From Phaeobacter bryozoorum (lineage in GTDB: Bacteria > Pseudomonadota > Alphaproteobacteria > Rhodobacterales > Rhodobacteraceae), in assembly GCF_041893525.1 (NCBI RefSeq), contig NZ_CP169068.1: a stretch of DNA of 64,000 nucleotides. One strand, given 5' to 3'. Under the pieces are notes generated by a model, which was not told the DNA's origin, did not search any database, and was given only the letters and a program-made list of their open reading frames with translations. The translations under genes were made by a program, and so were the position numbers. Positions 26,056-34,031 of the stretch are shown here, one piece after another (positions within the stretch are counted from its first letter, which is position 1; each line of letters begins with the position of its first letter).

Positions 26056-26661
26056 ATGGCGGTCGCAAAAAACTGTCTGGCAGTCGCTGGCGAAACCGTC
26101 TTCATCTTTGCCAATGGTGAAGGAGAAGGCGTGCATCATTCTGAACTACTCGATCTGATGACGAGCACCCGGTCCTTGGCTGAGGTTCGTAAACGCTTTA
26201 CGGCTAGCCGCTCCAACCTAATCAATACGCTGGATCATTTCGGATACGACTTTAACAATCTGCTCAAGGAGCAGTTCCAAGAGGGACTTCGAGACGCCGC
26301 GTTGGCAAAGCTCCATGGAGTTGATGCGAAATGGATAGCTGAGAAGCGGCGGTCTTTGGGCTTTGCGAGCAAACCAGGGAGGGCGCGTATTAAGTTTTCG
26401 ACGGATAAAATCATGCGGGCCTACGAAGCAGCCGGAAGCTACGTTGGAGCGGCGGCGCTGCTCGGCATCAATCGGAAGACCTTCAAGAAACTATACCTAT
26501 GTGCCCTGGAAAATGGTGATCAGATCGAGCACCGATCTAGCGCGTTGGCCGAACGCGTAGCAGCATTACAAGAGAAAGCAATGGCACTCGGTCTCACTGC
26601 AACTTTGACTGAAGCGGAACTGAAAGCCTTTATGGATGATCAATGGGATGAGGGCGACTAG
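26056..26661 (+). CDS. Hypothetical protein with HTH-like segments
   Basis: 201 residues from the ATG at 26056, which has AAGGGAGG upstream; an in-frame ATG at 25993 lies inside the inverted repeat and is less likely. No family recognised. The middle (about residues 25-100) and the stretch SYVGAAALLGINRKTFKKLYLCALE look like helix-turn-helix units that repeat the idea of a small regulator (ADLVEVRKRF-type and ALLGINRKTF). The C-terminus is acidic (DDQWDEGD). Divergent from the Ner-like gene and outside the tns operon. A role in regulation of the element is possible but unproven. Confidence 0.6.
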   Translation: MAVAKNCLAVAGETVFIFANGEGEGVHHSELLDLMTSTRSLAEVRKRFTASRSNLINTLDHFGYDFNNLLKEQFQEGLRDAALAKLHGVDAKWIAEKRRSLGFASKPGRARIKFSTDKIMRAYEAAGSYVGAAALLGINRKTFKKLYLCALENGDQIEHRSSALAERVAALQEKAMALGLTATLTEAELKAFMDDQWDEGD

Positions 26662-26673
26662 CCGCCTGAGGGT

Positions 26674-26745
26674 CCAGCCCAAGGCGACCTGAAATACATT
26701 CTTAGCCAGATCGAGCCCGACCGTGATGTTTCTGACATGACCGCT
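26674..26745 (-). pseudogene. IS110-family transposase remnant (N-terminal fragment)
   Basis: On the minus strand a short frame reads VRNITVGLDLAKNVFQVALG, the N-terminal RuvC-like start of IS110/IS1111 transposases. An ATG with AAAGGAGAG upstream (about 26738) is one base out of frame with it. Nothing further of the transposase follows. The 313-bp gap from 26662 to 26974 otherwise holds only one divergent copy of the repeat described at 29192. Confidence 0.6.
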
Positions 26746-26880
26746 CTCCTTTGTGGATCGTTGCAGACCCTCCTTGGCACATGGATGCCGTCGGGAGGGG
26801 CAGGATGGCTCCGGCCTGGTGCCGCCTGCCGGCACTAGGCTGGAGCCCAGTCGCGAGCTGAAGGCTCGGGATTTGCCCGT

Positions 26881-26915
26881 TCTGGACCGGCCGTTCATGC
26901 CGTGCGCGGCGAAAT
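26881..26915 (+). repeat. Divergent copy of an intergenic repeat
   Basis: CCGGCCGTTCATGCCGTGCG followed by CGGCGAA resembles the core GGCCATTCATGCCTGGCGCGGCGAA of the copies at 29192 and 29809. Same orientation, more changes. Confidence 0.4.
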
Positions 26916-26974
26916 TTAACTTTGAGCCCAACCTCACCGATGCTGCGGAACGCATGAACGACCGCTTGTTGATG

Positions 26975-27871
26975 CTATCGCCGGATCAGCCAGTCGGCCT
27001 TCCCTTGGAAAAGAACAACAGAGCCTATGATCGCAGCAGCGGCCAATGCGCTGAACCATGTCAACTGATCGCCGAAGGTGCAGGCCCCGATGATCGCTGC
27101 GAAAAACATTGAGATATAGTTGGCAAACGAGACGTATATCGCACCGTGATCACGCGCGATTTTGAGATAGAGCATTAATGCTCCGCCTTCGCAAAGGATG
27201 ATCAGTGCCATGGCAGGCGGGTTGAGGGACGCCTCTATCCAAATTGACAACCCGCCCATCGTCAACCCACCCGCAAGAACGGCGAGTGAAAAGATCAGCG
27301 CCTGTGCATGAGCAACCTGGATGGCATCGGCGGCGACTGGCCATTTGGTTGCAACGAATACCGTGTTTGCTGCGTAGAGGACGGGTACACCTAACGCGAT
27401 TGCGATCCAGATCATGTCCGCGCGGCCCGTTTGGGAAGGTTGCACGGTATCCCATATGAGGAACAGCGCCCCGATAAAGCCAAGCAGAACAGCAGAGACC
27501 GCATTCTTGCTCAGGGCTTCGTGCCCCACAACTGCCGATATGGCCAATGTCACAATCGGCATTGTAGCGATGATTACGATCAGTACGAAGACGGGCAAAT
27601 GTGGGGCAACCAGAATTTCGAGCGTGAAGGGAAAAATGAAACCAAACACGCCGCTCAAGATGTAGAAGATAGTCGTTGCTTTGCTCAATGATGGCCAGTT
27701 GCCGCGCATCAGTGCAACGGCAGTGAACAGGATAGCGATGCCAATAATCGAGACGCCGACAACCACATGAACCGGGATGCCGGAAAGCCCGGCGGATTTG
27801 ATCGCGGAAAGGCGTGTGGCCCAGAGCAATCCAAGCGAAACAAGAAGAATAGCTTTGGTCAATGGGTTCAC
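26975..27871 (-). CDS. EamA/DMT family transporter
   Basis: 298-residue membrane protein with ten predicted helices arranged as two EamA repeats, the drug/metabolite transporter fold. The start is a GTG at 27871 that immediately follows the stop of the LysE-type gene, so the two are one transcript. Family members export amino acids or small metabolites; the substrate is unknown. The pairing with LysE and an Lrp regulator points to amino-acid efflux. Confidence 0.85.
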   Translation of the reverse strand: MNPLTKAILLVSLGLLWATRLSAIKSAGLSGIPVHVVVGVSIIGIAILFTAVALMRGNWPSLSKATTIFYILSGVFGFIFPFTLEILVAPHLPVFVLIVIIATMPIVTLAISAVVGHEALSKNAVSAVLLGFIGALFLIWDTVQPSQTGRADMIWIAIALGVPVLYAANTVFVATKWPVAADAIQVAHAQALIFSLAVLAGGLTMGGLSIWIEASLNPPAMALIILCEGGALMLYLKIARDHGAIYVSFANYISMFFAAIIGACTFGDQLTWFSALAAAAIIGSVVLFQGKADWLIRR

Positions 27872-28492
27872 TCAACTCACTTGGACGGCCAGCATGGCCG
27901 CGAACCCGAGCAGAACGAGGCCAGAACAAACGCGAAATGCGTCGTAGCGCGTCTGTGTCAGGAAACGTTCCCGGACCTTGTCAGCCAAGAGCGCATATGT
28001 GCAGAGCGATAGGATGGAAAGCCCGCAGTAGGTCAAAACCAGCACCGTCGATTGAGGCCAAAGCGACCGGGCCGGGTCCAGGACTTGTGGGAATAGTGCA
28101 AGATAGAACAACAGCGCCTTGGGGTTTGCCAAAGCCAGTAGAAATGCTTCGCGAAAAAGGAGCCGTGGCGGCACAAATTGGACCAGACCCTTTCCCAGAG
28201 CAATGGGTTCACGCCTGATCATCAGTTTCAGACCGAGCCCGCCCAGATAGGCGACCCCAAGCCAACGAAAAATCGCCCAAAGAATTTCTGACGTGACTAC
28301 GAACGCGGCCACCCCGCCCGCACATAGGAGGCCACCAACTGCGAGGCCCAGTGCATTGCCTAAGATCGTCGGCAGCACCGGCACGAACCCGAGCTGCAAT
28401 GCCCGTCTGAGCGTGTTGAGGTTGGCAGGCCCCGGCGTCACGATGTTGGCGGCTGATATTGTCGCGTACGAAAGCCATAGTGCCCATGCCAT
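27872..28492 (-). CDS. LysE/RhtB family amino-acid exporter
   Basis: 206-residue six-helix exporter. The first helix region has the signature TPGPANLNTLRRALQLG (the family pattern TPGPNN/A) and a later conserved block VQFVPPRLLFREAFLLALANPKALLFYLALFPQ. It is divergent from an Lrp-type regulator, the classic LysE/LysG-like arrangement. Followed without a gap by a DMT transporter. Confidence 0.9.
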   Translation of the reverse strand: MAWALWLSYATISAANIVTPGPANLNTLRRALQLGFVPVLPTILGNALGLAVGGLLCAGGVAAFVVTSEILWAIFRWLGVAYLGGLGLKLMIRREPIALGKGLVQFVPPRLLFREAFLLALANPKALLFYLALFPQVLDPARSLWPQSTVLVLTYCGLSILSLCTYALLADKVRERFLTQTRYDAFRVCSGLVLLGFAAMLAVQVS

Positions 28493-28635
28493 ATCTCAAA
28501 CTCCGTTCCGGCGCGCCCATGATGATGCGCTATGGCGGAGTTTAGACAGACACGCGGTCGAAATACTTTGCATGTCGAAAGTTAATTCGAGATTATCTCG
28601 TCATATCGAAAGCAATCCACCAAGACGCCCTCATT

Positions 28636-29082
28636 ATGGAAATCACACTTGATCAACTTGACCGCTCACTCCTTCAGGAACTGAGCCGTGACGCCAGATT
28701 GAGCTGGCGCGAACTTGCCGCAATGACCGGGGTGTCGGCCCCGACCGTACGGGACCGCATCAGGCGGCTCGAAGACACAGGCGTCATCACAGGTTTTGGT
28801 CTCGAGTTGTCGCCGAAAGCGCTTGGCTACACCCTAGAGGCGATTGTGCGCATCAAACCCTTTCCTGGAAAGGTTCATTTGCTCGCCGAAAAGATCATCA
28901 CATCAGATCGCATCGTGCAGTGTGACAAGGTCACTGGCGAGGATGCGTTCGTTGCGCGCATGCTGCTCAAGGATATCTCTGAAATGGACAGTTTGCTGGA
29001 AGAGTTTTCAACACACGCATCCACGCAAACAGCAGTTGTCAAATCCAGCCCGGTGCGCATGCGGCCACCGCCGCTTGAGTGA
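28636..29082 (+). CDS. Lrp/AsnC family transcriptional regulator
   Basis: 148 residues. N-terminal HTH with LDRSLLQELSRDARLSWRELAAMTGVSAPTVRDRIRRLEDTG, then an AsnC_trans_reg (RAM) domain with VQCDKVTGEDAFVARMLLKD. These proteins form octamers and sense amino acids. Its position 143 bp from the exporter operon, transcribed divergently, makes that operon the probable target. Downstream the 190-bp gap holds one copy of a roseobacter-type intergenic repeat. Confidence 0.9.
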   Translation: MEITLDQLDRSLLQELSRDARLSWRELAAMTGVSAPTVRDRIRRLEDTGVITGFGLELSPKALGYTLEAIVRIKPFPGKVHLLAEKIITSDRIVQCDKVTGEDAFVARMLLKDISEMDSLLEEFSTHASTQTAVVKSSPVRMRPPPLE

Positions 29083-29191
29083 AATGTTTGCAACCCAAAA
29101 GGCCTGACTGGGTTGTTGATTTTGAGTAGAGCGGACCTTCGCGCAGCCGCAGCGAAAGCTCGGAAAGTCCCGCTCACTGCTAGTCCAAGCC

Positions 29192-29245
29192 CAACCAGGC
29201 GAACGGCCCCTGTCTCGGAGATCAGCCATTCACGCCTGGCGCGGC
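29192..29245 (+). repeat. Intergenic repeat copy A
   Basis: Begins ACCAGGCGAACGGCCCCTGT and continues through CCATTCACGCCTGGCGCGGC. About 85% identical by eye to copy B at 29809-29864, same orientation. The two copies flank the GNAT gene. The sequence just before it (AGCGGACCTTCGCGCAGC) is also of a kind scattered in roseobacter intergenic DNA. Confidence 0.6.
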
Positions 29246-29273
29246 GAACTTGCGGCATGAGCCCGTAGCACAC

Positions 29274-29702
29274 CTACAAGCCGACAGCTTCTCGCTGCAT
29301 GAAGCAGTGGATCTCGGAGCTACTGATCTCTTTGAAACCATGCCGCCGGTAGAGCGAGCCTACCGGGTTCCAGTGCAAATACTCCAATCTAACAGGTAGC
29401 CGCAGGCTATCGGCCACCGCGAGACAGTGCGCGAGAATAGTCGAACCGGCTCCCTGGCCTTGATGCTCTGGGAACAAATAGAACTCTCCGAAGCGCACGT
29501 GATCCGACTGCCTCTGAAGCGAAAGCGTTCCAAGTCTCTGTTCCGAGCGCCTTATCTCGAAAAATGGCTTCTCGCTGTAATGACGCTCATGCAGGTCGCG
29601 TTGGAATGCTTCATCCCAAGGCCAGCGTTTGATGATGTGCGGCCCCATGGCCGCTCGTTTAGCTTGCGAAAGCAAAGGCAATGTCGCCGGGATCGCTGCC
29701 AA
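29274..29702 (-). CDS. GNAT family N-acetyltransferase
   Basis: Small GNAT (up to 142 aa). The acetyl-CoA-binding motif A is visible as FYLFPEHQGQGAGSTILAHCL (Q/R-x-x-G-x-G/A), followed by PVRLEYLHWNPVGSLYRRHGFKEI, the motif B region. The true start may be the Met at residue 19 (29648). The substrate is unknown. It is bracketed by two copies of an intergenic repeat, which may mark a mobile gene unit. Confidence 0.78.
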   Translation of the reverse strand: MAAIPATLPLLSQAKRAAMGPHIIKRWPWDEAFQRDLHERHYSEKPFFEIRRSEQRLGTLSLQRQSDHVRFGEFYLFPEHQGQGAGSTILAHCLAVADSLRLPVRLEYLHWNPVGSLYRRHGFKEISSSEIHCFMQREAVGL

Positions 29703-29808
29703 GCCGAGGGAATTTCATATCAGGAGGGAGGTCAGGCAATTCCATGCCACGAACCTTTTCAGATCATGGCTGTGCCTGCAATGTCCGGCTCACCGCCAAT
29801 TCACGCGC

Positions 29809-29864
29809 GACCAGGTGAACGGCCCCTGTCTCCGAGGGCGGCCATTCATGCCTGGCGCGGCGAA
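29809..29864 (+). repeat. Intergenic repeat copy B
   Basis: ACCAGGTGAACGGCCCCTGT, then GGCCATTCATGCCTGGCGCG and GCGAA. It lies in the 307-bp gap between the GNAT gene and the resolvase. Apart from this repeat, I see no gene in the gap. Confidence 0.6.
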
Positions 29865-30009
29865 GGTTTCCCGCATGTCCGAAAGGGGATCCTTTACCGG
29901 ACGATTTTGAACTCGCATCTGGCCTCCGCTGCTGCTGGGGAAACATCGTCTCGATAGATTGGTACGATTTGTTTATCGCTGAGCGGACCTCTTGCGTTAC
30001 ATTTCTCCT

Positions 30010-30591
30010 ATGGCAGACCTTCGCATCGGCTATGCCCGCTGTTCTACCGACGCTCAGGATCTCGCCGCGCAGCGTGCGGAACTGGAATCCCTCGGCGTTG
30101 CCCCCGATCGCATTTACACCGACCACGGATTTACCGGGCGCAACCGCGACCGGCCTGGACTAGCTCAGGCGTTGGCTGCCGTGCGCGCAGGCGACACGCT
30201 GGTTGTTCCCAAGCTCGACCGGCTGGCCCGCTCAGTGCCGGACGCGCGCGACATCGCCGACGGTCTAGCTGAGCGCGGGGTGCGCCTCGCGCTAGGCAGC
30301 ACGGTCTACGACCCGGCTGATCCGATGGGACGGATGTTCTTCAATGTGCTGGCGACCTTCGCTGAGTTCGAAGCCGACCTAATCCGGCTTCGCACTCGCG
30401 AGGGCATGGCGGTGGCCCGCGCCAAAGGGAAGCTGAGGGGCAAGAAACCAAAGCTTTCCGACCGGCAGGCGGCGGAGCTGAAACGGATGCACGCAACTGG
30501 GGAGTATTCGGTGTCGGACTTGGCCGAGCTCTTCTCTGTCTCGCGACCAACCGTCTATCGCACGCTGGCGCGGCAGGGGCCGAAACGTTGA
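30010..30591 (+). CDS. Serine recombinase (resolvase/invertase)
   Basis: 193-residue small serine recombinase. The catalytic Ser is S12 in GYARCSTDAQDLAAQRAEL, and the active-site Arg set includes VPKLDRLARS. The E-helix region AEFEADLIRLRTREGM leads to a C-terminal HTH (YSVSDLAELFSVSRPTVYRTL). Size and layout match transposon resolvases of the Tn3 type. No Tn3 transposase is left beside it. Only a 45-codon unrecognised frame (30590-30727) lies between it and the IS91 element. Confidence 0.9.
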   Translation: MADLRIGYARCSTDAQDLAAQRAELESLGVAPDRIYTDHGFTGRNRDRPGLAQALAAVRAGDTLVVPKLDRLARSVPDARDIADGLAERGVRLALGSTVYDPADPMGRMFFNVLATFAEFEADLIRLRTREGMAVARAKGKLRGKKPKLSDRQAAELKRMHATGEYSVSDLAELFSVSRPTVYRTLARQGPKR

Positions 30592-30804
30592 TGGCCGACG
30601 ACCCCTGCCAACCCTTTACAGCCGACCCTTCCAGCGACGGCACGGAGTTACAGTGGGCAGGATGGGCGGGTGGACGAAGCCGCTCGCGCGGCAGGGGCGG
30701 CTGTGGCGGGCGCACCTCGCTGATCTGACCCCCCCTGTGCATTTGGGAATGACCGGATCTGTCTGATGATTGGGACCTTCTCAATCCACAGACAGGAGGG
30801 TCCC

Positions 30805-31692
30805 ATGAAGGATCATAGAACCACGCCGCTGCGCGCGCGGATGATCGAGGACATGCGCATCCGTGGCATGGGCGAGAGCGCCCAGAAAGCCCATATTCGG
30901 GCGATGAAGGATTTCGCGGGATACCTCGGGCATGCGCCCGATACAGCGACGCCGGAAGAGCTTCGGGCCTACCAGTTGCACATGACCGATACCGGCGTCT
31001 CGGCCTCGACGTTCAACGTGCGGATCTCATCGCTGCGGTTCTTCCTCGGCATCACATGCGGCCGCGAGGAGATGAAGCGGTACATGCAGTTCCGAAGCAA
31101 ACCCCGGAAGTTGCCGATCGTCCTCAGCGTCGAAGAGGTGGGCGACCTGATGGCCGCGGTGCCCGGACCCGGGCTGAAGTACCGTGCGGCCCTGGGTATC
31201 AGCTACGGAGCAGGTCTGCGGGCCTCCGAGGTCTGCAATCTCAAGGTCACGGATATCGACTGTGACCGGATGCTGATCCACGTCGAGGACGGCAAGGGCA
31301 GCCGGGACCGCAAGGCGATGCTGTCGCCGGGGCTGCTGGAGCTTTTGCGCGACTATTGGCGCGAGGCGCGGCCGGAGGGCTGGCTGTTCCCGGGCAAGCC
31401 GAAGATCAACCCGCTGTCACCGCGGCAACTGAACCGGGCGTTCACGTCCGCAAAACACATGGCGGGGATCAACAAGCCCGCAACCCTGCACACGCTCCGC
31501 CATAGCTTCGCGACGCATCTGCTGGAGGCGGGGACGGATGTGCGGATCATCCAGGTTTTGCTGGGCCACGCCAAGCTCAGCACCACCGCCCGCTACGCGC
31601 ATGTGGCCACCAAGACGATCCGCTCCACCGTCAGCCCGTACAAACGTCTGAAGGAGCTGCAGGACCACACTCTCCGGCGCGGACTGGTGTGA
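30805..31692 (+). CDS. Tyrosine recombinase of the IS91-type element
   Basis: 295-residue phage-integrase-type recombinase with an N-terminal SAM-like core-binding domain (about residues 8-95). The catalytic set is Arg in SYGAGLRASEVCNL, HTLRHSFATHLLEAG (His and Arg), LLGHAKLSTTARYAHV (His and the nucleophile Tyr). The ATG at 30805 follows AGGAGGG. This recombinase/IS91 pairing is common in proteobacterial IS91-like units. Its job there is not established. Confidence 0.88.
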   Translation: MKDHRTTPLRARMIEDMRIRGMGESAQKAHIRAMKDFAGYLGHAPDTATPEELRAYQLHMTDTGVSASTFNVRISSLRFFLGITCGREEMKRYMQFRSKPRKLPIVLSVEEVGDLMAAVPGPGLKYRAALGISYGAGLRASEVCNLKVTDIDCDRMLIHVEDGKGSRDRKAMLSPGLLELLRDYWREARPEGWLFPGKPKINPLSPRQLNRAFTSAKHMAGINKPATLHTLRHSFATHLLEAGTDVRIIQVLLGHAKLSTTARYAHVATKTIRSTVSPYKRLKELQDHTLRRGLV

Positions 31693-31705
31693 CCTGACGC
31701 CGGGG

Positions 31706-32902
31706 GTGCCCGGGCGGCCGGGACTGGAGCTTGCTGACATCTTCCGAAGACACGGACCCGCGTGGCGGCGGGCCAATGCCGGGCATGTCAGCCTAACCCA
31801 GCTCAAGGTGATGTCGGCGATCGAGGCCTGCCGGACCGAGGTGCTCGGCGGGCATGTCGCTGCGTGCGGAAAATGCGGTCACCGGCACATCGCCTACAAT
31901 TCCTGCAAGAACCGGCACTGCCCGAAGTGCCAGGGACCAGCCGCACGTGACTGGATGGCCGCGCGGGCCGAGGACTTGCTGCCGGTCGAGTACTTCCACG
32001 AGGTCTTCACCCTGCCGGCCGAGATCGCGCAAATCGCTTACTGGAACAAGAAGGCAGTCTACAGCCTGCTGTTCCGCGCCTCGGCTGAGACCGTGGCGAC
32101 CATCGCCGCGGATCCCCGGCATCTCGGCGCCCGGGTCGGCATGACCAGCGTGCTCCACACCTGGGGCTCGGCGCTGACCCACCATCCGCATGTCCACATG
32201 ATCGTGCCCGGCGGCGGCCTGTCGCCGGACGGCACAAAATGGATCGCCTGCCGCCCCGGGTTCTTCCTGCCGGTGCGCGGCCTCTCCCGGTTATTCCGGC
32301 AACTCTTCCTCGAAGGGCTGGCGGTCCTGCACAAGGTGGGCGCGCTTCAGTTCTTCGGCGACCTCAAAAACCTGGCTCAGGCCGGCGCTTTTGCCACCTA
32401 CCTCGCCCCGCTGCGCAAGACCGAGTGGGTCATCTACGCCAAACCGCCCTTCGGCGGCCCCGAGGCCGTGCTCGCCTATCTCAGCCGATACACGCACCGC
32501 GTGGCGATCTCGAACCATCGCCTGATCAGCGCCGATGCTGCGGCCGTGGCATTCCGCTGGAAGGACTACCGCATCAAGCACGGCGACCGGCAAAAGGTGA
32601 TGCGCCTCGAGACCGGCGAGTTCATCCGCCGGTTCCTGATCCACGTCCTGCCCGATGGATTCCACCGCATCCGGCACTACGGGCTGCTGGCCAGCGCGGC
32701 TCGCAAGGCCACCATCGCCCGCATCCGCAGATTGCTCGGCGAGGCGCCGCAGGACCCGGACCCGCAGGAGAGTGCTGAGGTCATCCCACTCACACTGCGC
32801 GAACCGTGCCCCTGCTGTGGCGGGGCGATGCGCATCATCGAGATCTTCCGCCGCGGTCAGAAGCCGCCATCTCGAGCACCACCCCGGGAGCAGGCCGCAT
32901 GA
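31706..32902 (+). CDS. IS91 family transposase (HUH nuclease)
   Basis: 398 residues with a GTG start 14 bp after the recombinase. The N-terminal zinc-binding domain is CGKCGHRHIAYNSCKNRHCPKCQ-like (about residues 53-75). The HUH motif is HPHVHMIVPGGG and the catalytic Tyr region is YLSRYTHRVAISNHRL. A C-terminal CPCCGG cluster completes the family pattern. The length is normal, so the enzyme appears intact. Confidence 0.92.
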   Translation: MPGRPGLELADIFRRHGPAWRRANAGHVSLTQLKVMSAIEACRTEVLGGHVAACGKCGHRHIAYNSCKNRHCPKCQGPAARDWMAARAEDLLPVEYFHEVFTLPAEIAQIAYWNKKAVYSLLFRASAETVATIAADPRHLGARVGMTSVLHTWGSALTHHPHVHMIVPGGGLSPDGTKWIACRPGFFLPVRGLSRLFRQLFLEGLAVLHKVGALQFFGDLKNLAQAGAFATYLAPLRKTEWVIYAKPPFGGPEAVLAYLSRYTHRVAISNHRLISADAAAVAFRWKDYRIKHGDRQKVMRLETGEFIRRFLIHVLPDGFHRIRHYGLLASAARKATIARIRRLLGEAPQDPDPQESAEVIPLTLREPCPCCGGAMRIIEIFRRGQKPPSRAPPREQAA

Positions 32903-33376
32903 CGCAACGCCCGTCTCAAACGCGCGAAACTCACCAGCTGCCGCCCGCAGGCTGGACCGCTCCTGGCCTGCCCGTTACTGCGCTTTGCTCAGGAAAATGC
33001 AATCAACTGTTCCGCCGGCATCCGAAACCCACGCCCCCAGTCGTCCGAGCGACCTCCAGTGATAGGCACGCCATGTCCGGTCGGTGGCCAGACCCCACCC
33101 CCGCAATCACCCGCAGCACGCTTTCCCCATAGACAGCGCCCGGGTCCCGCGGCTTCCTCCTTCCGAGGTTTGTCAACGCGGGCCGACGCCCGCAGACGCC
33201 CCGCTGTCACGCAGCGGCCCGCATCGAAAAACCTTCAGGATTCCGGACGTTCGCCGCAGGTGCAACGCGATCGGATAGAACTGCAAAAGCGGACCTTTGG
33301 CGCTTTCGAACACATCCACGTTACACAGCAAAGGTGCGCGACTGCTGTATCGACTGCGCAAGCTCGCGGCAATCTT
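32903..33376. other. 474-bp gap after the IS91 transposase
   Basis: GC-rich tail of the IS91 unit up to about 33150, then about 220 bp before the end of the defence operon. It includes one AGCGGACCTTTGG-type intergenic word near 33289. No gene I can support. Confidence 0.4.
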
Positions 33377-34024
33377 TCAACTCGCATCCTCAGGAGATTG
33401 AAGGGATGCTAGGATTGGCCAGGGCTTCCCGGACGCTAAGTCGGGATGCCGAGGCTCCGACTCTGGGGCACCGTGCTCATCCCGGAGATTGTCAATCAGG
33501 TCAAGACAGCGAGCAGCGGGGTCATCTTTGCCACCATTGCTTGTCACTGCCAGTAACTTCCCACGCAGTTCAACTGCTGGGACGGGCACGATATTGTAAG
33601 CATTCTCCCAGTTTTCCACCGGGACGTGTTCTGTGACTGCGTTTTGGATCGACTGCCAAGTCATGAACGCTTTTCCTGTTTTCATCTCAAAATCGATCAG
33701 CATCAGGACGTCTTCGGTGCTAGGGTCTTCGGCAACTGCGGCAGCGAGCGAGGCAAGCTGCTTCGTTGTCGGCCCATCCTTTAAGAGGTCGCGGACATGA
33801 GCCCGGACTTCGGAAAACTCCGAGATCAAGCTACTCAGTTCGCGTCTCCAATGCCATCCGTCGTATGAACTGCCATCGATCGCACCGCTGACGGTCAGCT
33901 CGATAAGGCGGCGAGCGGCGGACACGGTGCCAAACCGCAACACGGTCTCGCGCCACGCATGGTTTCGATAAAAGCGTGGGTCGTCTTCGGCGAGAATGAA
34001 AGTCACGTCTTCAGTTTTGTCCAA
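33377..34024 (-). CDS. Hypothetical protein, third gene of the STAND/nuclease operon
   Basis: 215-residue protein, not recognised. It begins only seven bases after the stop of the HNH-NACHT gene, in another frame, from a TTG with no clear ribosome site, so translation is probably coupled to that gene. The sequence is mixed charged and helical (RFYRNHAWRETVLRFGTVSAARRLIELT near the start, ENWENAYNIVPVPAVELRGKLLA in the middle) with no transmembrane segment. The N-terminal style resembles the helical repeats that end the upstream protein. It may be a split-off C-terminal module, a partner or a regulator of the two ATPases. Confidence 0.7.
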   Translation of the reverse strand: MDKTEDVTFILAEDDPRFYRNHAWRETVLRFGTVSAARRLIELTVSGAIDGSSYDGWHWRRELSSLISEFSEVRAHVRDLLKDGPTTKQLASLAAAVAEDPSTEDVLMLIDFEMKTGKAFMTWQSIQNAVTEHVPVENWENAYNIVPVPAVELRGKLLAVTSNGGKDDPAARCLDLIDNLRDEHGAPESEPRHPDLASGKPWPILASLQSPEDAS

Positions 34025-34031
34025 AGACGAA

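Larger units (their letters stand above)
30728..33150 (+). mobile_element. IS91-type element with tyrosine recombinase (ends approximate)
   Basis: A two-gene unit: a tyrosine recombinase followed at once by an IS91-type HUH transposase. IS91 elements move by rolling-circle replication and leave no target duplication, so the ends cannot be fixed by eye. The limits given are the end of the preceding unrelated frame and the end of a GC-rich non-coding tail after the transposase. Confidence 0.6.
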
